From Gnetum montanum (Eukaryota; Streptophyta; Gnetopsida; Gnetales; Gnetaceae): a stretch of DNA of 64,000 nt. The notes below the pieces were generated by a model. It saw nothing but the letters and a program-made list of their open reading frames with translations, ran no database searches and was not told the DNA's origin. Positions 1-11,027 of the stretch are shown in pieces; within the stretch, counting starts at the first letter, position 1; each line of letters starts with the position of its first letter. The position numbers and the translations under genes were made by a program. The stretch covers positions 99,456 to 163,455 of the forward strand of contig MNCI01001451.1 in assembly GCA_015680685.1 (NCBI GenBank), given 5' to 3'.

Positions 1-304
1 TAAATAATTAATTAAACTAAGTGAATGTTGCAATGATGAAGTAATCTCGATCTTTATTGTCAATCATGTGCATGTCCAAGTACGTCACACTCGAATAAAG
101 GATGCTGTACAATTACAATCACCACACTGTGGGCATACACTGGAAAATAATTCTAACTCTAAGAAGGGAAAACTGCAAGAGTTTGGCTAAGGAACTAAAA
201 AATTGATGCAAAAAAAGGGAGAGCTACCTCTTATTTATATAACTGGTGGCAGGCTGTGATATCGCGTACGCAATATCGCAGTCGCCCCAAATGATGACTC
301 ATCA
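1..304 (-). repeat. Element A, 3' LTR (cut by window edge)
   Basis: These 304 bases align without gaps to 7771-8074, with about 30 differences counted by eye (roughly 10%), so they are the inner part of an LTR pair. Read on the minus strand the LTR opens TGATGAGTCATC at 304 and runs out of the window at base 1. It holds a TATA-like TATATAAATAA at 231-240 (minus) and, just upstream of it in U3, a palindromic GATATCGCGTACGC-type motif at 258-279. Confidence 0.9.
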
Positions 305-313
305 TACCCCCAT
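305..313 (-). other. Polypurine tract of element A
   Basis: The plus strand reads TACCCCCAT directly after the LTR end at 304, so the minus strand reads ATGGGGGTA immediately before the LTR start TGATGAGT. A short purine run in this position is the usual plus-strand primer site of an LTR retrotransposon. Confidence 0.6.
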
Positions 314-467
314 GACTGAATGAAAACTCATCCTTGAGTTATAGTGATTACATAGTGGATAGGTATGGGATTATTGGATGGTGAAGATGGGACTATGTTG
401 CATTGTGAAATGAAAACAAAATAAAGACACAACACAAATGTTCTACATCTACAAAAATGGGTGGAAC

Positions 468-3240
468 TCATGTAGTTCTAGGTGGTGGTGGCTCCTCCAT
501 TGGTGCTTTTCCTTTGTCTTGTGCTCTAGGTTTTGAGACTTGATGATGCTGAAGTATGGCCTAGAGCTTCTCCTCTTCAGTTTGAGGGTATTGTGCCATC
601 CATGCTAATGTTCCAATGTTTGATGGAGTTGGCACTTCCCACGGATAGGGTAGTTGCAAAAACATTTGATTGGCTTTGACATACCAAGCCATGAACACCC
701 ATCATTACTCCTCATAGGCTCTGACTTTATCTTTGTACTCTTGAAAATATGCTAGCTATCGAGCCAAGTCCATTGTAACACCTTTCTGTCCTTGGTAGCT
801 GGCTTTCACCACCTCAAGTTTAGAATTTGCAACTTACAACTTCACCAACAGCTTCTTGCGTTATGCAAATTCTACTTCATATTTGATGTGGGTGGTTGCT
901 ACCTGCTACTCGAGCTCTGTCCTCGGGTGCCCTGTTGTTAAAATGGCTAGGTTGGCATATCTCAGATTTGCCAAGTCCATGTATTTTATCAAATCCTAAA
1001 TCTACAGGTCCCGAATCTTAATTTCCACTTGGTGGGCAGAGGCATATGTGTCCAATATGGCCTGCCAATCAGTGTGCTGAGCACTGATAGTGTTGATATG
1101 GGCCTTGGCCATATGGATCTCCTTCTCAAGGATCTATTTGTAAGTCCCCACTTGATCTTGGAAGTGCTCCTTCAGCTTTTCATGTCGTTTAGCCTCATTT
1201 TTCCACGCGCTTATCTCAATAGCTAACTTTTGACGTAAGGTGCGTACCTCCTCCATCGAGAGGGTTTGATTCTCCTCCTACGTCTCGATTGACCTGGATG
1301 AATTATTCTTGCAACTAATGGACGTGTTCCTTGAGAACGTTCTTTTACTTTTCTACAGTGGTCAACTAAAGGTTGTCTGCAATGAGCTGCTTGTTTTCTT
1401 CTTGTAAGGCTTTGAGTGCCTTGATATGTGCATGGGTATGTGCCTATGCTGTAGAGGCATCCCAAACAACCTTCTCTTTTTTGTCAGCCACCTTTTTATT
1501 CTCTGTAATTAACTTGGTTAGTTGCTTAGTTCTAAAGTTATCTAGCTAGTTTGCGGGGACAAATTGTAGAGGGTCCCGCTGTGCTTCTTGTAGGATTACG
1601 AGCTACTCTTGTAATTTCTTCACTTTTTCTTCTGCATGCTCGGACCTCACTTTTGTTAAGGCTAGCTTCCCCTTTGTGGAAATGAGGTCTGACTAAATTG
1701 CTTGCGCTATGAGGGATGTCAAATAGGAACGTCATTACTTACCCTATTTGGAGCAATCGATCAAGCGCATCCTCATGTTCCGCAGGAGTCATTGAGGTTC
1801 CAGCCAAAGTTTGAGCATCCTGTGCTCCTGTGAGATCCACCGGTGGCATAACAGCTATGTTAAAGGATTCTTTGATGTGATCAAGGATCACTTCTATAGC
1901 TCTTGCAGCATCCTGGTGTTGCATGACCACCACAGTGGCCCCTTCACTAGTCTCTAATTGCACTTGAAAAGATGCCATGTTTCCTGATATCTATTGTGAC
2001 CATCTACTTTCCCGTCCTCTTGTGTGAATGAATACTTCCCCCCTTGTGTGATCCAACGAAATAGTAGGCTGAATGGCATCATCGATGACATAGAAGAGGT
2101 TTGCATCATCATGACTTCCCCAACTGACTGTCTCAGCGATGGCCCTAAGATGGCTCATCGACGGTATGTAGTCTTGCGGTAGCTATTGATCCTAGCCTGT
2201 GCTAGGCCTTACTTCCTGTTGTTGGCTAGGACCCGTGCTTGGAGGTTGACTGGGCCTTGCAAGTTGAGTTGCAGTTGGTCCAACCATCCATTCTTCTTTT
2301 TGTTCTGGTCCTAACTCTTTGCTAGTGCTTTTCCTTTGAGCTGGTGCCTTTAGCAATTCAGCATATGAAGCAATCTAGGATTTTCAGAGGAAATCATTGG
2401 TGTACCCTTGAATACTAGCACATCGACAAAGCTTTATGATAAGACAAGGAAAAGGTAGTGCCATCTTCCCTATCTTTCATTCCTCAAACCGCCTTAGGAT
2501 CTCCGTTAAATATAGATGGGGCAAGTTAGCGTTAACCTTTCTCATCAACACTGCACATCCTCTAGCCGCATACGTTGATATTCTCTTCAAGCCCTTTGTG
2601 GGAAAGAGGTGATATGTTCCAATTTTAAAGTAAATCCTCTCTTCCATTGTCAACTTACCAAATGTTGTATCTTTGCCATAAGCCTTCTCCAACCAATCCT
2701 TTCACACATCGAGGTCTGAATGGATGGATAATTGAGCAACCTTGGGCCTTGTATTTGGAAGGTTTAACACTTCTGAAATGGCTTGCATGGAGAAGTCAAC
2801 TCTCACACCACAAATATTGACAGTGGTGCCTTGCTCCCTATTGTGCCAAAATTGGTATGTTTCTCCTAGGTACCAGGCACCGCTTTCAGAGAGGATAGGC
2901 CATCATGGGGATCCTTTGAGGTGATCCCTAACAGCCTCAGGAGTGAAATCTACAAAAGATTCAAAGTTCAATTCCACAATCACTGCAGTGAATATGGACT
3001 TTTCATGGATGGCCTGAACACAATCTTGGGGCAACGTGAGATGTTGTCCCTATTCAAGTGCTACAGCAGCTCCTCCTTCTGCCTGCCTAGACTGTATGGT
3101 AGGAGGATCTTCTTGATGAATGTTGAATGATTATTCCTCCCATTTAGCATGTTGCCCAGCAAGACCTTATCCTCCACCTCTCCAAGATTGTTTTCTTCCA
3201 CCTTAGACAGGGCCTTTTTGTTGTCCACATTTTGGGACCA
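468..3240 (-). pseudogene. Second gene of element A: plant-transposon-protein-like domain plus coiled coil, broken
   Basis: Read on the minus strand, a largely continuous but stop-ridden frame can be followed from about 3130 to a TGA at 468-470. The N-terminal third (about 3040-2390) contains GVRVDFSMQAISEVLNLPN, then TYAARGCAVLMR, then LPFPCLIIKLC. This layout is what I know from the family annotated as putative plant transposon protein (PF20167). A Pro/Ser/Gln-rich linker follows (about 2340-2180), then MASFQVQLETSEG at 1978, then a long Lys/Glu/Gln/Leu-rich stretch (about 1700-650) that reads as coiled coil, and a Pro-rich tail. Most stops sit where Gln or Arg would fit (TAG/TAA/TGA from CAG/CAA/CGA). 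Near 1230 and 3100 the frame shifts. The function of the family is not known to me. The domain match is by eye, without a database search. Confidence 0.6.
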
Positions 3241-3699
3241 TCTGCAATCACACGAGGCTAAGCGTTAGCAAGGTTTTTTTTGAAATTAAGTTATACCTTA
3301 CTTCTTGCCTTAATTAATGATATTATTTTATCTCCATGTGATCTTGCCTGAAAGATTGTAATAATGGATCCCTTTTGACTTAGGTGGTTTTTCAATTTTA
3401 ATTTCTTGGTATATCTAAGGATTAAATGATTTTTGGGCACAATTATTCTAAGTGTTATAGCTAATTATCCTAGATGATGTCCTTTGGGCGATGATAAATT
3501 CCAAAAAAGTTAAGCACTTTTTGATAGGTGTCCCTCCCCCACGACTAAGCTAAACACTCTTGGTTCAAGCATGTTTAGATGAAATTAAAATCGTAGTACC
3601 AGCGAGTGAGATATAGTGAGAAAAGTAAGGGTTTCTCAATCACAAGTCATAGAGAAAAAATTCAAAAACTCCCCTGTGTGAATGGCAAAAATGATGCTA

Positions 3700-3820
3700 A
3701 GTGTTGCGGGGGGTCACCTATTTATAGGTTGTGGGGATGCGATATCGCATACGATACATTGCGTACGCGATATCATGTTGGACACGATATCGTGTATGCA
3801 ATATCATGTCCCTAGTGACA
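3700..3820 (-). promoter_or_regulatory. LTR-like U3/TATA segment inside element A
   Basis: CCTATAAATAGG on the minus strand (3717-3728) lies just downstream of a cluster of palindromes of the GATATCGC / GCGTACGC type (3739-3808). This is the same arrangement as in the U3 of the element A LTRs and of the solo LTR at 8757-9587. It sits about 480 bases upstream of the second gene, facing it. It may be a remnant of an older nested LTR or an internal promoter. I could not define LTR ends or a target duplication around it. Confidence 0.5.
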
Positions 3821-3859
3821 TGAGGCACAACAAAAATAGAAAATTTTTAAAGATTTTCT

Positions 3860-5047
3860 TGAAATCAACGTTGTAAATTAGGACATGTAACACATGTCGA
3901 AGGGTTCTAGGGTAATTCCATTAATTTGAAAGGCACAATTAATGATGATGGTGTGGATTTTATCAATAAAACCTTGGGTGGTAAGAAAAAGGTTATGTGA
4001 TGATTCATGGGAATGTTAAAATGTTATGAAAAATAAGCTGAGGGTGAGAAATGGTGTGTGTGAGCTATATCATAAGTGAAGATTACAAAAAACTACACAA
4101 GTGGGTCCTCCCCAAAGTAGGTTTCAACCTATAATGCCCTTGTCCATGGGCACTAGAAGGGTTAACTGTAATCCACACTAATTCCACAAAACACACACAT
4201 GTAAATATCATCGGAATGAGGTAAGAATTCTATGTTACACACGACATGGGCTACAATTACACAAATAGTGAGATGAGATGAACTAGAGAAGGGATTGGAG
4301 AGATTGGGGCATGAGGAAACTGATCCAAGGTAGAGTGAATCCTGCATGTAAAGCATGATTAAGGTGTCATTATCCTATTGTTCCATGATCAGGACCAAGT
4401 CCATTCCTCTAATAAGTGACATCGCATTGTTTCATCCCATAATGAACAACTATGAGAGTACCATAATAAAAAGGCGTACGATCACTTGGCGTTTTGTTCA
4501 AGGGAGGAGTGATTTTTGTTTTGTGGCACTTTGTTTTTCTTTTTTTTTCTTTCTCTCTCTCTCTCTTTTCTTTTTTTCTTCTTCTTTTTTGAATATTGAA
4601 TCCAAAGAAGCTACCAACCTTCAGGCATGGGTGCATGTCTTTCCAGTGGAACCCCTTAGAAGAACATTGGATTTTTGGAGTTTCCTTTTGGTTACTCTTA
4701 CTCCCATTTTCGTTAGATCTACAAGGATCTTACTACAACCACATTGCATGATAACTCCCACAGACATCACCAAAGAGAATATGCAAGTCTCCTTGATGTC
4801 ACATCCTAATCATTCCCTCTTGGTCCATCCTTCTTCATTCTGGGTACAATGAACAAAAAATTAATTTTAAGTTTTAAAAATGTCAAGAATATCACTGTAC
4901 CCTTGAACAGAACCTCTTATCTGTAGAATGGATGAGTGGGTGTAATGGGCTCACTGTCCACATAATTGATCGCTCGAGACTTAATAACATAGAACACACC
5001 TCAACTAATGATCCACATGAGTGTTTTATTAGTACACAAGATTACTT
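3860..5047 (-). other. Non-coding 3' region of element A (shared with element D)
   Basis: I see no coding sequence. Short blocks match the equivalent region of element D: for example GTGGGTCCTCCCCAAAGTAGG at about 4102 against 46256-46275, and TTCATCC-flanked text around 4400-4450 against 46590-46650. This supports common ancestry of A and D. A polypyrimidine run (CT/T-rich) lies at 4532-4590. Confidence 0.5.
4532..4590 (+). repeat. Polypyrimidine (CT)n/T-rich tract
   Basis: Almost uninterrupted T and C, including (TC)7, on the plus strand. Simple low-complexity sequence inside element A. Confidence 0.85.
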
Positions 5048-5154
5048 TCAAAAACATAAAAAGATAAAACAAGAAGGTTGAAAAATGAAAAAATGGAAAA
5101 CAAAAAGTTGTAAAATTAAAGAAAATAAAAAGTGATTATTAATCTTGCTTGTTA

Positions 5155-7131
5155 TTAGAATGGGGTATCCTCCATAACTAAACAGTTGAGTATGGCAAGG
5201 ATTAATAAATGAAGGGTGAGGATCCTTGCATGTTGGAAATATTGGAATTGGTCCATACTTACCCCATCGGGGTTCACACACCTGATTGTAGTAAGCATAG
5301 TGGGGTAATTTATACGATGTAGTTCCTGGATAATTTGTTGACCCACTATGATATTTAGGACTGTTAGATGGTATGCAAGGATTGGGATGTTGCCTTCCGT
5401 AACTGTGTTCATTGGGTCACATGGTTGTTGGAGTGTTAGTTGGTGACCCTGATGAAGTAACATGAGGTGTTGGGTTCGAAGGTAAGGGTGTGCCACAGTG
5501 TTGGACTTGTGCTAAGTTGGAGGATGCAGTGGCCTTGGAATTGTGTTGCCCCTTCCTACGGTCATGTTTAAAGAAGGGACGCTTTTGATGTTGAGGGGGC
5601 TTCTCACTACTGTTGGTAGTAGTAGCACAAGTAGCATTCGTGGGTTGCTACAGCACATAAACTTTAGGAACAGTTGGTGGAAATGTAGATGGAGGGAAAA
5701 ATGAGGATGTTGAAAGTTAGGAGGAGTATAAGATGCACAAGGTGGTGGTTGTGTTGAAGACATGGGCTGAGAGTATTGAGGAGGATGGTAATGTGGTGAG
5801 ATAGAGTATGTTGGCCCAGTTGGAGAAACAAGATGTTGAACTAGATAATCGTTTAGGTTCAGGTGATACGAAGGATGTCTCTAGTTTAGGGGTGGTCTCC
5901 CCCATGACTAGGATTGTTTCCACTATGATTGAACACAGTATCTCTGTACGAAGTTTGGATATAATGTGTTTCCCCAATGCTCGTGTAAATGTAACAATAT
6001 TGGGCATTGGCCCTTGGGGTGATCGTACAGGCATATGTTGCATTCATATGTATGATTGGTAGTTGAGTTCTTATTTTCCTTATTCTTTCTTTTCGATTAT
6101 CTAATGTTTTGTCCTGCTTCTTGGGTTGTTAAATCTCTATCTCCAATAATGTTGATAAATTCTCCACACTTTTGATACGTCCATTCCAACATCTTATTGA
6201 TCTTTTCCTTGACCTCTTCTAATGTTTGTTGTGTTGGCAAAGATGATGTTTTCACCTTGAGATTGGTTGATTTCTCCTTTTTATGATCATGCACCTTTGT
6301 TAAGTTAAGATTCTAGTCCCATTGATTTTTTTCAACACTCTCCCATCTAGCCATTTCTCCTTCTTCTTTTGCTACTCGCTTAACAAGCTCTTGGACTTGA
6401 TGGGTTTGTAGTTCGTATAGTTGACCTTGGACATACATCCCTAGGGTCTCTCTTGTCTCATCACAAATCTCATCAATGATATGGTACATTAGCCTTTCCT
6501 TTGAAAACCCATGGCTTGGACAGTTGTTTAATAGTGCATAATATCTTTCTACGGCCATGTCCAAGGGTTCATGTTGTGCTTGTTTCCATCCTTGGATTTG
6601 TTTCCTCAAGGTTGACACTCTTGTGTAGGTTTGATATTTTTTGTTAAAGACTTCTATCATTATTGACCAACGTCATATTGAATTTGGTTTTAACGATCTA
6701 TACCATACTTTTGCTTGGTCAACGAGTGTCATAGGGAAGAGCTTAAGTTTTTGCCAACTGTTATCAATGTTGTTCCATGCATAGGCATCGTAGAAGGCTT
6801 GTAAATGTTGATGTGGATCTAAGTCATAGCCTCTTGAAAAAGTAGGAAAGTTTTTTAAATCGAGCCTAGGTAGATGGCTCTCTTTGTGATGCCTACAAGA
6901 GATTTGAATAGCCTCCTGTATTTGCATTAATCTTGTAGTGGCCAGTAGGGGTTCATCATCATCCTGTAAGTTATGCTTTCATGCATTGGGATGATGTTGC
7001 TTTCATTGATGTTTATAAGAAACCCCCACCTTGGGTTTCGTACTCCAATCTTCATTATCATATAATTCGTTGGTTCTCCAATGAATTTCCTTACTAAGTG
7101 TGGCATTATTGTAGTTTTGTAGGAGAGGCAT
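5155..7131 (-). pseudogene. gag: gag of element A (Athila-like Ty3/gypsy), broken
   Basis: The minus-strand frame begins at an ATG at 7131, 125 bases inside the primer site, and shows two early TGA stops in place of likely Arg codons. The retrotransposon gag core follows: DLKNFPTFSRGYDLDPHQHL (about 6867), KVWYRSLKPNSI (about 6710-6675), then EVFNKKYQTYTRVSTLRKQI and ERYYALLNNCPSHGF (6650-6500). This is the capsid-like pattern known from Athila-type elements. A zinc knuckle CNICLYDHPKGQC (CX2CX3HX4C, about 6000) and a long Pro/His/Ser-rich tail end near 5155. The product would package element RNA into particles in the cytoplasm. Several stops and frame changes make it non-functional. Confidence 0.75.
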
Positions 7132-7255
7132 GGTTGTAAAGTTGTGTGTGAATTTACGTGTGACTTTTTATAATTATTTCTTCTTCCTAAGAGATATATC
7201 GTTAAGTCCTATACAGTGACCTTGTATGATATAACTAATCTAGATAACTAGCACT

Positions 7256-7275
7256 GTCCCCGGCAGCGGTGCCAA
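7256..7275 (-). other. Primer binding site of element A
   Basis: The minus strand reads TTGGCACCGCTGCCGGGGAC directly after the 5' LTR. It closely resembles TGGCGCCGTTGCCGGGGA, the tRNA-Asp-type primer site I associate with Athila-like plant Ty3/gypsy elements. The equivalents in D (53960-53980) and G (41694-41713) are more decayed versions of the same text. Confidence 0.8.
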
Positions 7276-8074
7276 TGATGAGTGGCGAGGTACCCCTACA
7301 CTCAACCATACGAATACGAGCATTACACACACGATCTGGTCGAACTCCACAGATGAACTAGTTGTGGCACCTAGATAGTTAGCCTTAGATCGTAGTTTGC
7401 TATCTTCCCACCTGGACTAGTATTATCTTTGTCACATATGGTTTAGTCCAAGGTCAGGTGTATGATGGGTTTGTAATCTAATGCTACTCTTGAAGGCAAT
7501 GGAAAGTAATATTAACTAATCTAAGAGAGAGAGAGGGTGAGAGATTCTAAACTAGCCTAAGTACGATGAGCATCCATTCCTCAATCATTCGTACACATCT
7601 TGGACCTCGTGCATGACTACCACTGGGATTACCAAGTGCATGGCCTAGGTACGCTACTGGGTTACCAAGTAGTCACACTTAAATGCTTGTGATTAAGTCA
7701 TACTCATTCTGCGTTACTAGGAGATAAGGGTAAGAGAGATTAACTAAGAAAGTAGTAAATAACAATTAAATAAATAATTAATTAAACTAAGTGAATGCTG
7801 CAATGATGAAGTAATCTCGATCTTTATTGCCGGTCATGTGCGTGTCCAAGTACGTCACACTCGAATAAAGGATGCTATACAATTACAATCACCCCACTGC
7901 GGGCATACACTAGAAAATAATTCTAACTCTAAGATGAGAAAAATGCAATAGTTTGGCTAAGGAACTAAAAAATTGATGTGAAACAAGGGAGAGCCACCTT
8001 TTATTTATAGAACTAGTGGTGGGCTACAATATCGTGCACGCGATATCGCGGTTGCCCCAAATGACGACTCATCA
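7276..8074 (-). repeat. Element A, 5' LTR (799 bp)
   Basis: On the plus strand it opens TGATGAGTGGCGAGG and closes ATGACGACTCATCA, giving TGATGAGT...ACTCATCA inverted ends. It is bounded by the primer site on the left. The minus-strand TATA-like CTATAAATAA lies at 8001-8010, with the GATATCGC palindromes upstream at 8028-8050. An AATAAAGATCGAG polyadenylation-like signal is seen on the minus strand near 7820. The flanking bases 8075-8079 (GTAGC) would be one half of the target duplication. Confidence 0.9.
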
Positions 8075-8756
8075 GTAGCTATGATGGTTATACTCCAATA
8101 ATGGTTAGGTAGTAAGGCATGATTTAGTAAGCATCTTGTCATGTCTTATATTATTTGATTTTTTACTTCAGCTACTCCATTTGATTGTAGGTTATTTCCA
8201 CATGTGTTCTGATGAAAGACACCATTTTCTTTATAAAACTTGTCAAATTCCTTATTTATGAATTTACCTTCTTTATCAAATTTGATGATCATAATCTTGA
8301 CATTAATGGAATTTTTAATTAATTTATAAAAAGTTTCAAAGTATTTAATGGCTTCATTCTTTTGATTCAAATTGTAATTCCAAGTATATATTAAGTAGAC
8401 ATATACTATGATCATAGATTAATTTATTCCTTCTAATCTAATAGTGGACATTGATCCAAAATGATCTATGTGTAGAGATTATATGGTTTTTGCTTCTTTA
8501 TAATGTAAGAGCTATGAGAAGAATTGGTTTTCTTTCCTTGTATGCAAGTTTCACATTTGTCTTGAGGAATATCTAAAATTTTTTATTCCTATAGCTTTTT
8601 CCTATTTGATTATTCTTTCAACTTTGTGATAGGTGGTGTGACCAAGCCTTCCATGTCAAAATCTAGAATTGCCAAAATCATCATATTTGTTTGGAGTTTG
8701 ATTAGTTTTTATTCTAAGGACATGATTTTATTAAGTAGTATGGTTACTTATGATGT
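8075..8756 (-). pseudogene. Copia integrase core fragment (element E)
   Basis: The minus-strand translation around 8415-8146 gives IIKFDKEGKFINKEFDKFYK and then QSNGVAEVKNQII. These correspond to the copia integrase motifs around the second Asp and the QNGVAERKN block with the catalytic Glu. The expected RSDRGGEF reads KFDKEGKF here, which keeps the Asp. Toward 8080 the text continues as the LTK-LPNHYW region and is cut by element A. Integrase would insert the cDNA copy into nuclear DNA. The fragment is incomplete and degraded. Confidence 0.7.
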
Positions 8757-9587
8757 TGATGAGTGGCGAGGTACCCCTACAGTCAACCACACGAATACAA
8801 GCGTTACATGCGCGATCTAGTCAAACTCCATAGACTAAGTGCCTACACGCCTTATGGAACACTTAAGGTTAATCATTCGTTGTCTTCCCAAACTTACTTG
8901 TATTTGTCATGGTTGTCTGGTTAAGTAAGTCTGATGTATGTGATTTTTATAGCTTTTATGTTTTATTGCCTATGCTAATGAGGTAAAGGATGAAGAGACT
9001 AATCAACTAACTTTAACTAACTAACTAAGCCTTAATTAACCTAGCATCAGTATCCATTCTCACTTACCGTTCACACCTTGAGCCAATGCAACCTTCTGGG
9101 ATTACCAAACGCTAGTTGTTACTGGGATTACCAAGCATAACACACGTGCTCGAAGCGGTTGTACTGAATGCACTTAACTATGAGAGAAGGGTTGAGAGAT
9201 ATTTAATTAACTAATAAAGCGTTTAAATGATGAAAAATAAATAACAATAATTAATGTCCTATTTAGCCTATTCCATGCACTGCAAAGTTTATCCAACAGT
9301 TCATCTTTATTGCCATACACAAACTTGTGCTTAGGTACAATATTTGCTCGAATAAAGATCCGTTCACTTTGGAGCTCCTACTGCGGGCACATGGAAATAA
9401 TTCTATCTCTGGAGAGGTAAAACTACCAGAGTTTTGCTAATGGTCTAGATCTAGAATGAGAAAAAAGAGAGGGCTGCCTCTTATTATAGATTTGGTGGTG
9501 TGCTGCGATATCGCGTACGATACATTGCATATACAATATCACAGTGAGGACGCGATATTGCGGCCCATGCGATATCGCATCCCATCA
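8757..9587 (-). repeat. Solo LTR, Athila-like family related to element A (831 bp)
   Basis: It opens TGATGAGTGGCGAGGTACCC and closes GATATCGCATCCCATCA on the plus strand, and is flanked by perfect 5-bp duplications GATGT (8752-8756 and 9588-9592). No internal element sequence is present, so it arose by LTR-LTR recombination. It shares its outer edge with the element A LTR but is clearly diverged inside. Its U3 has several GATATCGC-type palindromes (9505-9580) next to a TATA-like sequence near 9479-9489. It splits element E between the pre-integrase region and integrase. Confidence 0.92.
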
Positions 9588-10990
9588 GATGTCTTCTTTC
9601 TCATTGAGATATTTGTATTCAAGAAAATATATTCTATTATTCAAGGCTTTCATTTTTGAAATTTCTTCACCATTCAATTTTTTAATAATGTAAAAATTGC
9701 TTTTGAAATTAATACTCTTTCCTTCATTAGTGACTTGTCCAATAGAGATGCGAGGGTTCGAAAGATTAGGAACATAATACACATTGGAAATGGTGACTTT
9801 GTATTCCTTGTATAATTTAACTATACAATCTCCTATTCCTTTTATAACTAAGTATTTTTCATCTTCAATTTTGATGTTGCCAATAATATTGTTTGTTTTA
9901 TAATTTAGAAGATAATTTTTTAGGATTTCATGTGATTTGAGCACCCATTATCTATAATCCAAGAATTTTTCTTTATTTTTAATTAAATTAAAGGATACAT
10001 CATTTCTTGGTTCATCTTCTTGAGTATCCTTTGGAGATGATGAGGGAGTATCTTGTTCTATTTGTAAACTTTGTTCATGTATTGTTTGAAAATTGATTCT
10101 GCTCTAGGATTGGTCAATGGTATAATATTTTCTTTTGTAGAAGTTACAATATGATATTGAATCTTGATTTTGTCTTTATTTTCTAAATTGATTCCATTTT
10201 CCTCTTCCTCTACTCGAACTTGTTCATCTTTCTGTTGTATTTTGATCATCATTTTCTTTGAGTTTGTTTCTTGATCTCTATTTTGATAATTAAATCTTCT
10301 TATCCCTCTAAATCTTTGTTGTCTATCTCTTCCTCTTTGATTAGTTATGTAGGCTTGATCATATTCACTAGATATTTTTTTATTTTTAATAATTTATAGA
10401 GTTTTGTCTTGAGCAACTAATTTATTAATACTAAGCATGTTGAAGTACTTTGAAAGAGTAATTTTTTAATCATCTTTTCAAATAAAGGATTTATGTAGAG
10501 AGTTGGAATAGGCTTCTAAAATTTTTTCCTATTGGTATATTCACTATCATATCCATCTATTTTTTTTAATTTGTCATACATTCTAATAAAAAAGTCTTCA
10601 ATATTTTTTATTTCTTCCAATTTCTAGGATGTAAAATTTTTTTTGTAGATTAGTTGCTACAATTGTTGATTTTTAAGTTTCCCTTGAATTCTAATTCGAG
10701 ATAATTCATACTTATTTGGTAATACTATGAAGACTATTTCTACTAGAAATAACTTGTAAGACACTAGCCAATAGCATCATGAGAGTTAAATTGTTATTCT
10801 TCTTTTTTGTTTTATATTCTTTGATTTGCAATCTAGTAAAATCTTCAAATTATGACTGAATTCAAAATATTTTTCAACTATTTTTCAATAGTTATTATGT
10901 TCAAGGTTCCTTTCATCATCCTTTTATATAGGGTAAAATCCTAGGAGTCATCAAAGATGATGGAGCATCTACCTATGCCTTTTGTGCTTA
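9588..10990 (-). pseudogene. Copia gag and protease/pre-integrase region (element E), broken
   Basis: On the minus strand, 9944-9588 reads with VTISNVYYVPNLSNPRISIG and a following FKSNFYIIKKLNGEEI. This matches the copia region between protease and integrase (the pattern NVLYVPxLxxNLLS). Upstream, 10960-9990 is AT-rich and broken. It keeps a Lys/Arg-rich stretch near 10370-10260 where the copia gag nucleocapsid is expected, but I cannot point to an intact zinc knuckle. Several frame breaks. Confidence 0.6.
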
Positions 10991-11010
10991 TTTTTTTAGA
11001 TGAACTAGGT

Positions 11011-11022
11011 GCTCTGATACCA
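11011..11022 (-). other. Primer binding site of element E (initiator tRNA-Met type)
   Basis: The minus strand reads TGGTATCAGAGC, the standard primer site complementary to the 3' end of initiator tRNA-Met in many plant copia elements. The copia gag lies downstream on the same strand. Confidence 0.8.
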
Positions 11023-11027
11023 ATTAA

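Larger units (their letters stand above)
1..8074 (-). mobile_element. Element A: non-autonomous Athila-like Ty3/gypsy retrotransposon
   Basis: On the minus strand the order is 5' LTR (8074-7276), primer binding site, broken gag (7131-5155), a non-coding stretch, an LTR-like promoter segment (about 3700-3820), a broken second gene (about 3240-468), a polypurine tract and the 3' LTR. I could find no reverse transcriptase, RNase H or integrase, whereas the related element D at 45135-54769 keeps pol between gag and the non-coding stretch. A therefore looks non-autonomous. The right flank is copia element E, cut in its integrase. The left flank is outside the window, so the target duplication cannot be tested. 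Confidence 0.8.

Noticed and set aside
4355-4852. A 165-residue plus-strand frame
   Set aside because: It crosses the polypyrimidine tract, giving Phe/Ser/Leu-rich text, and lies in the non-coding region shared by elements A and D. No domain is seen.
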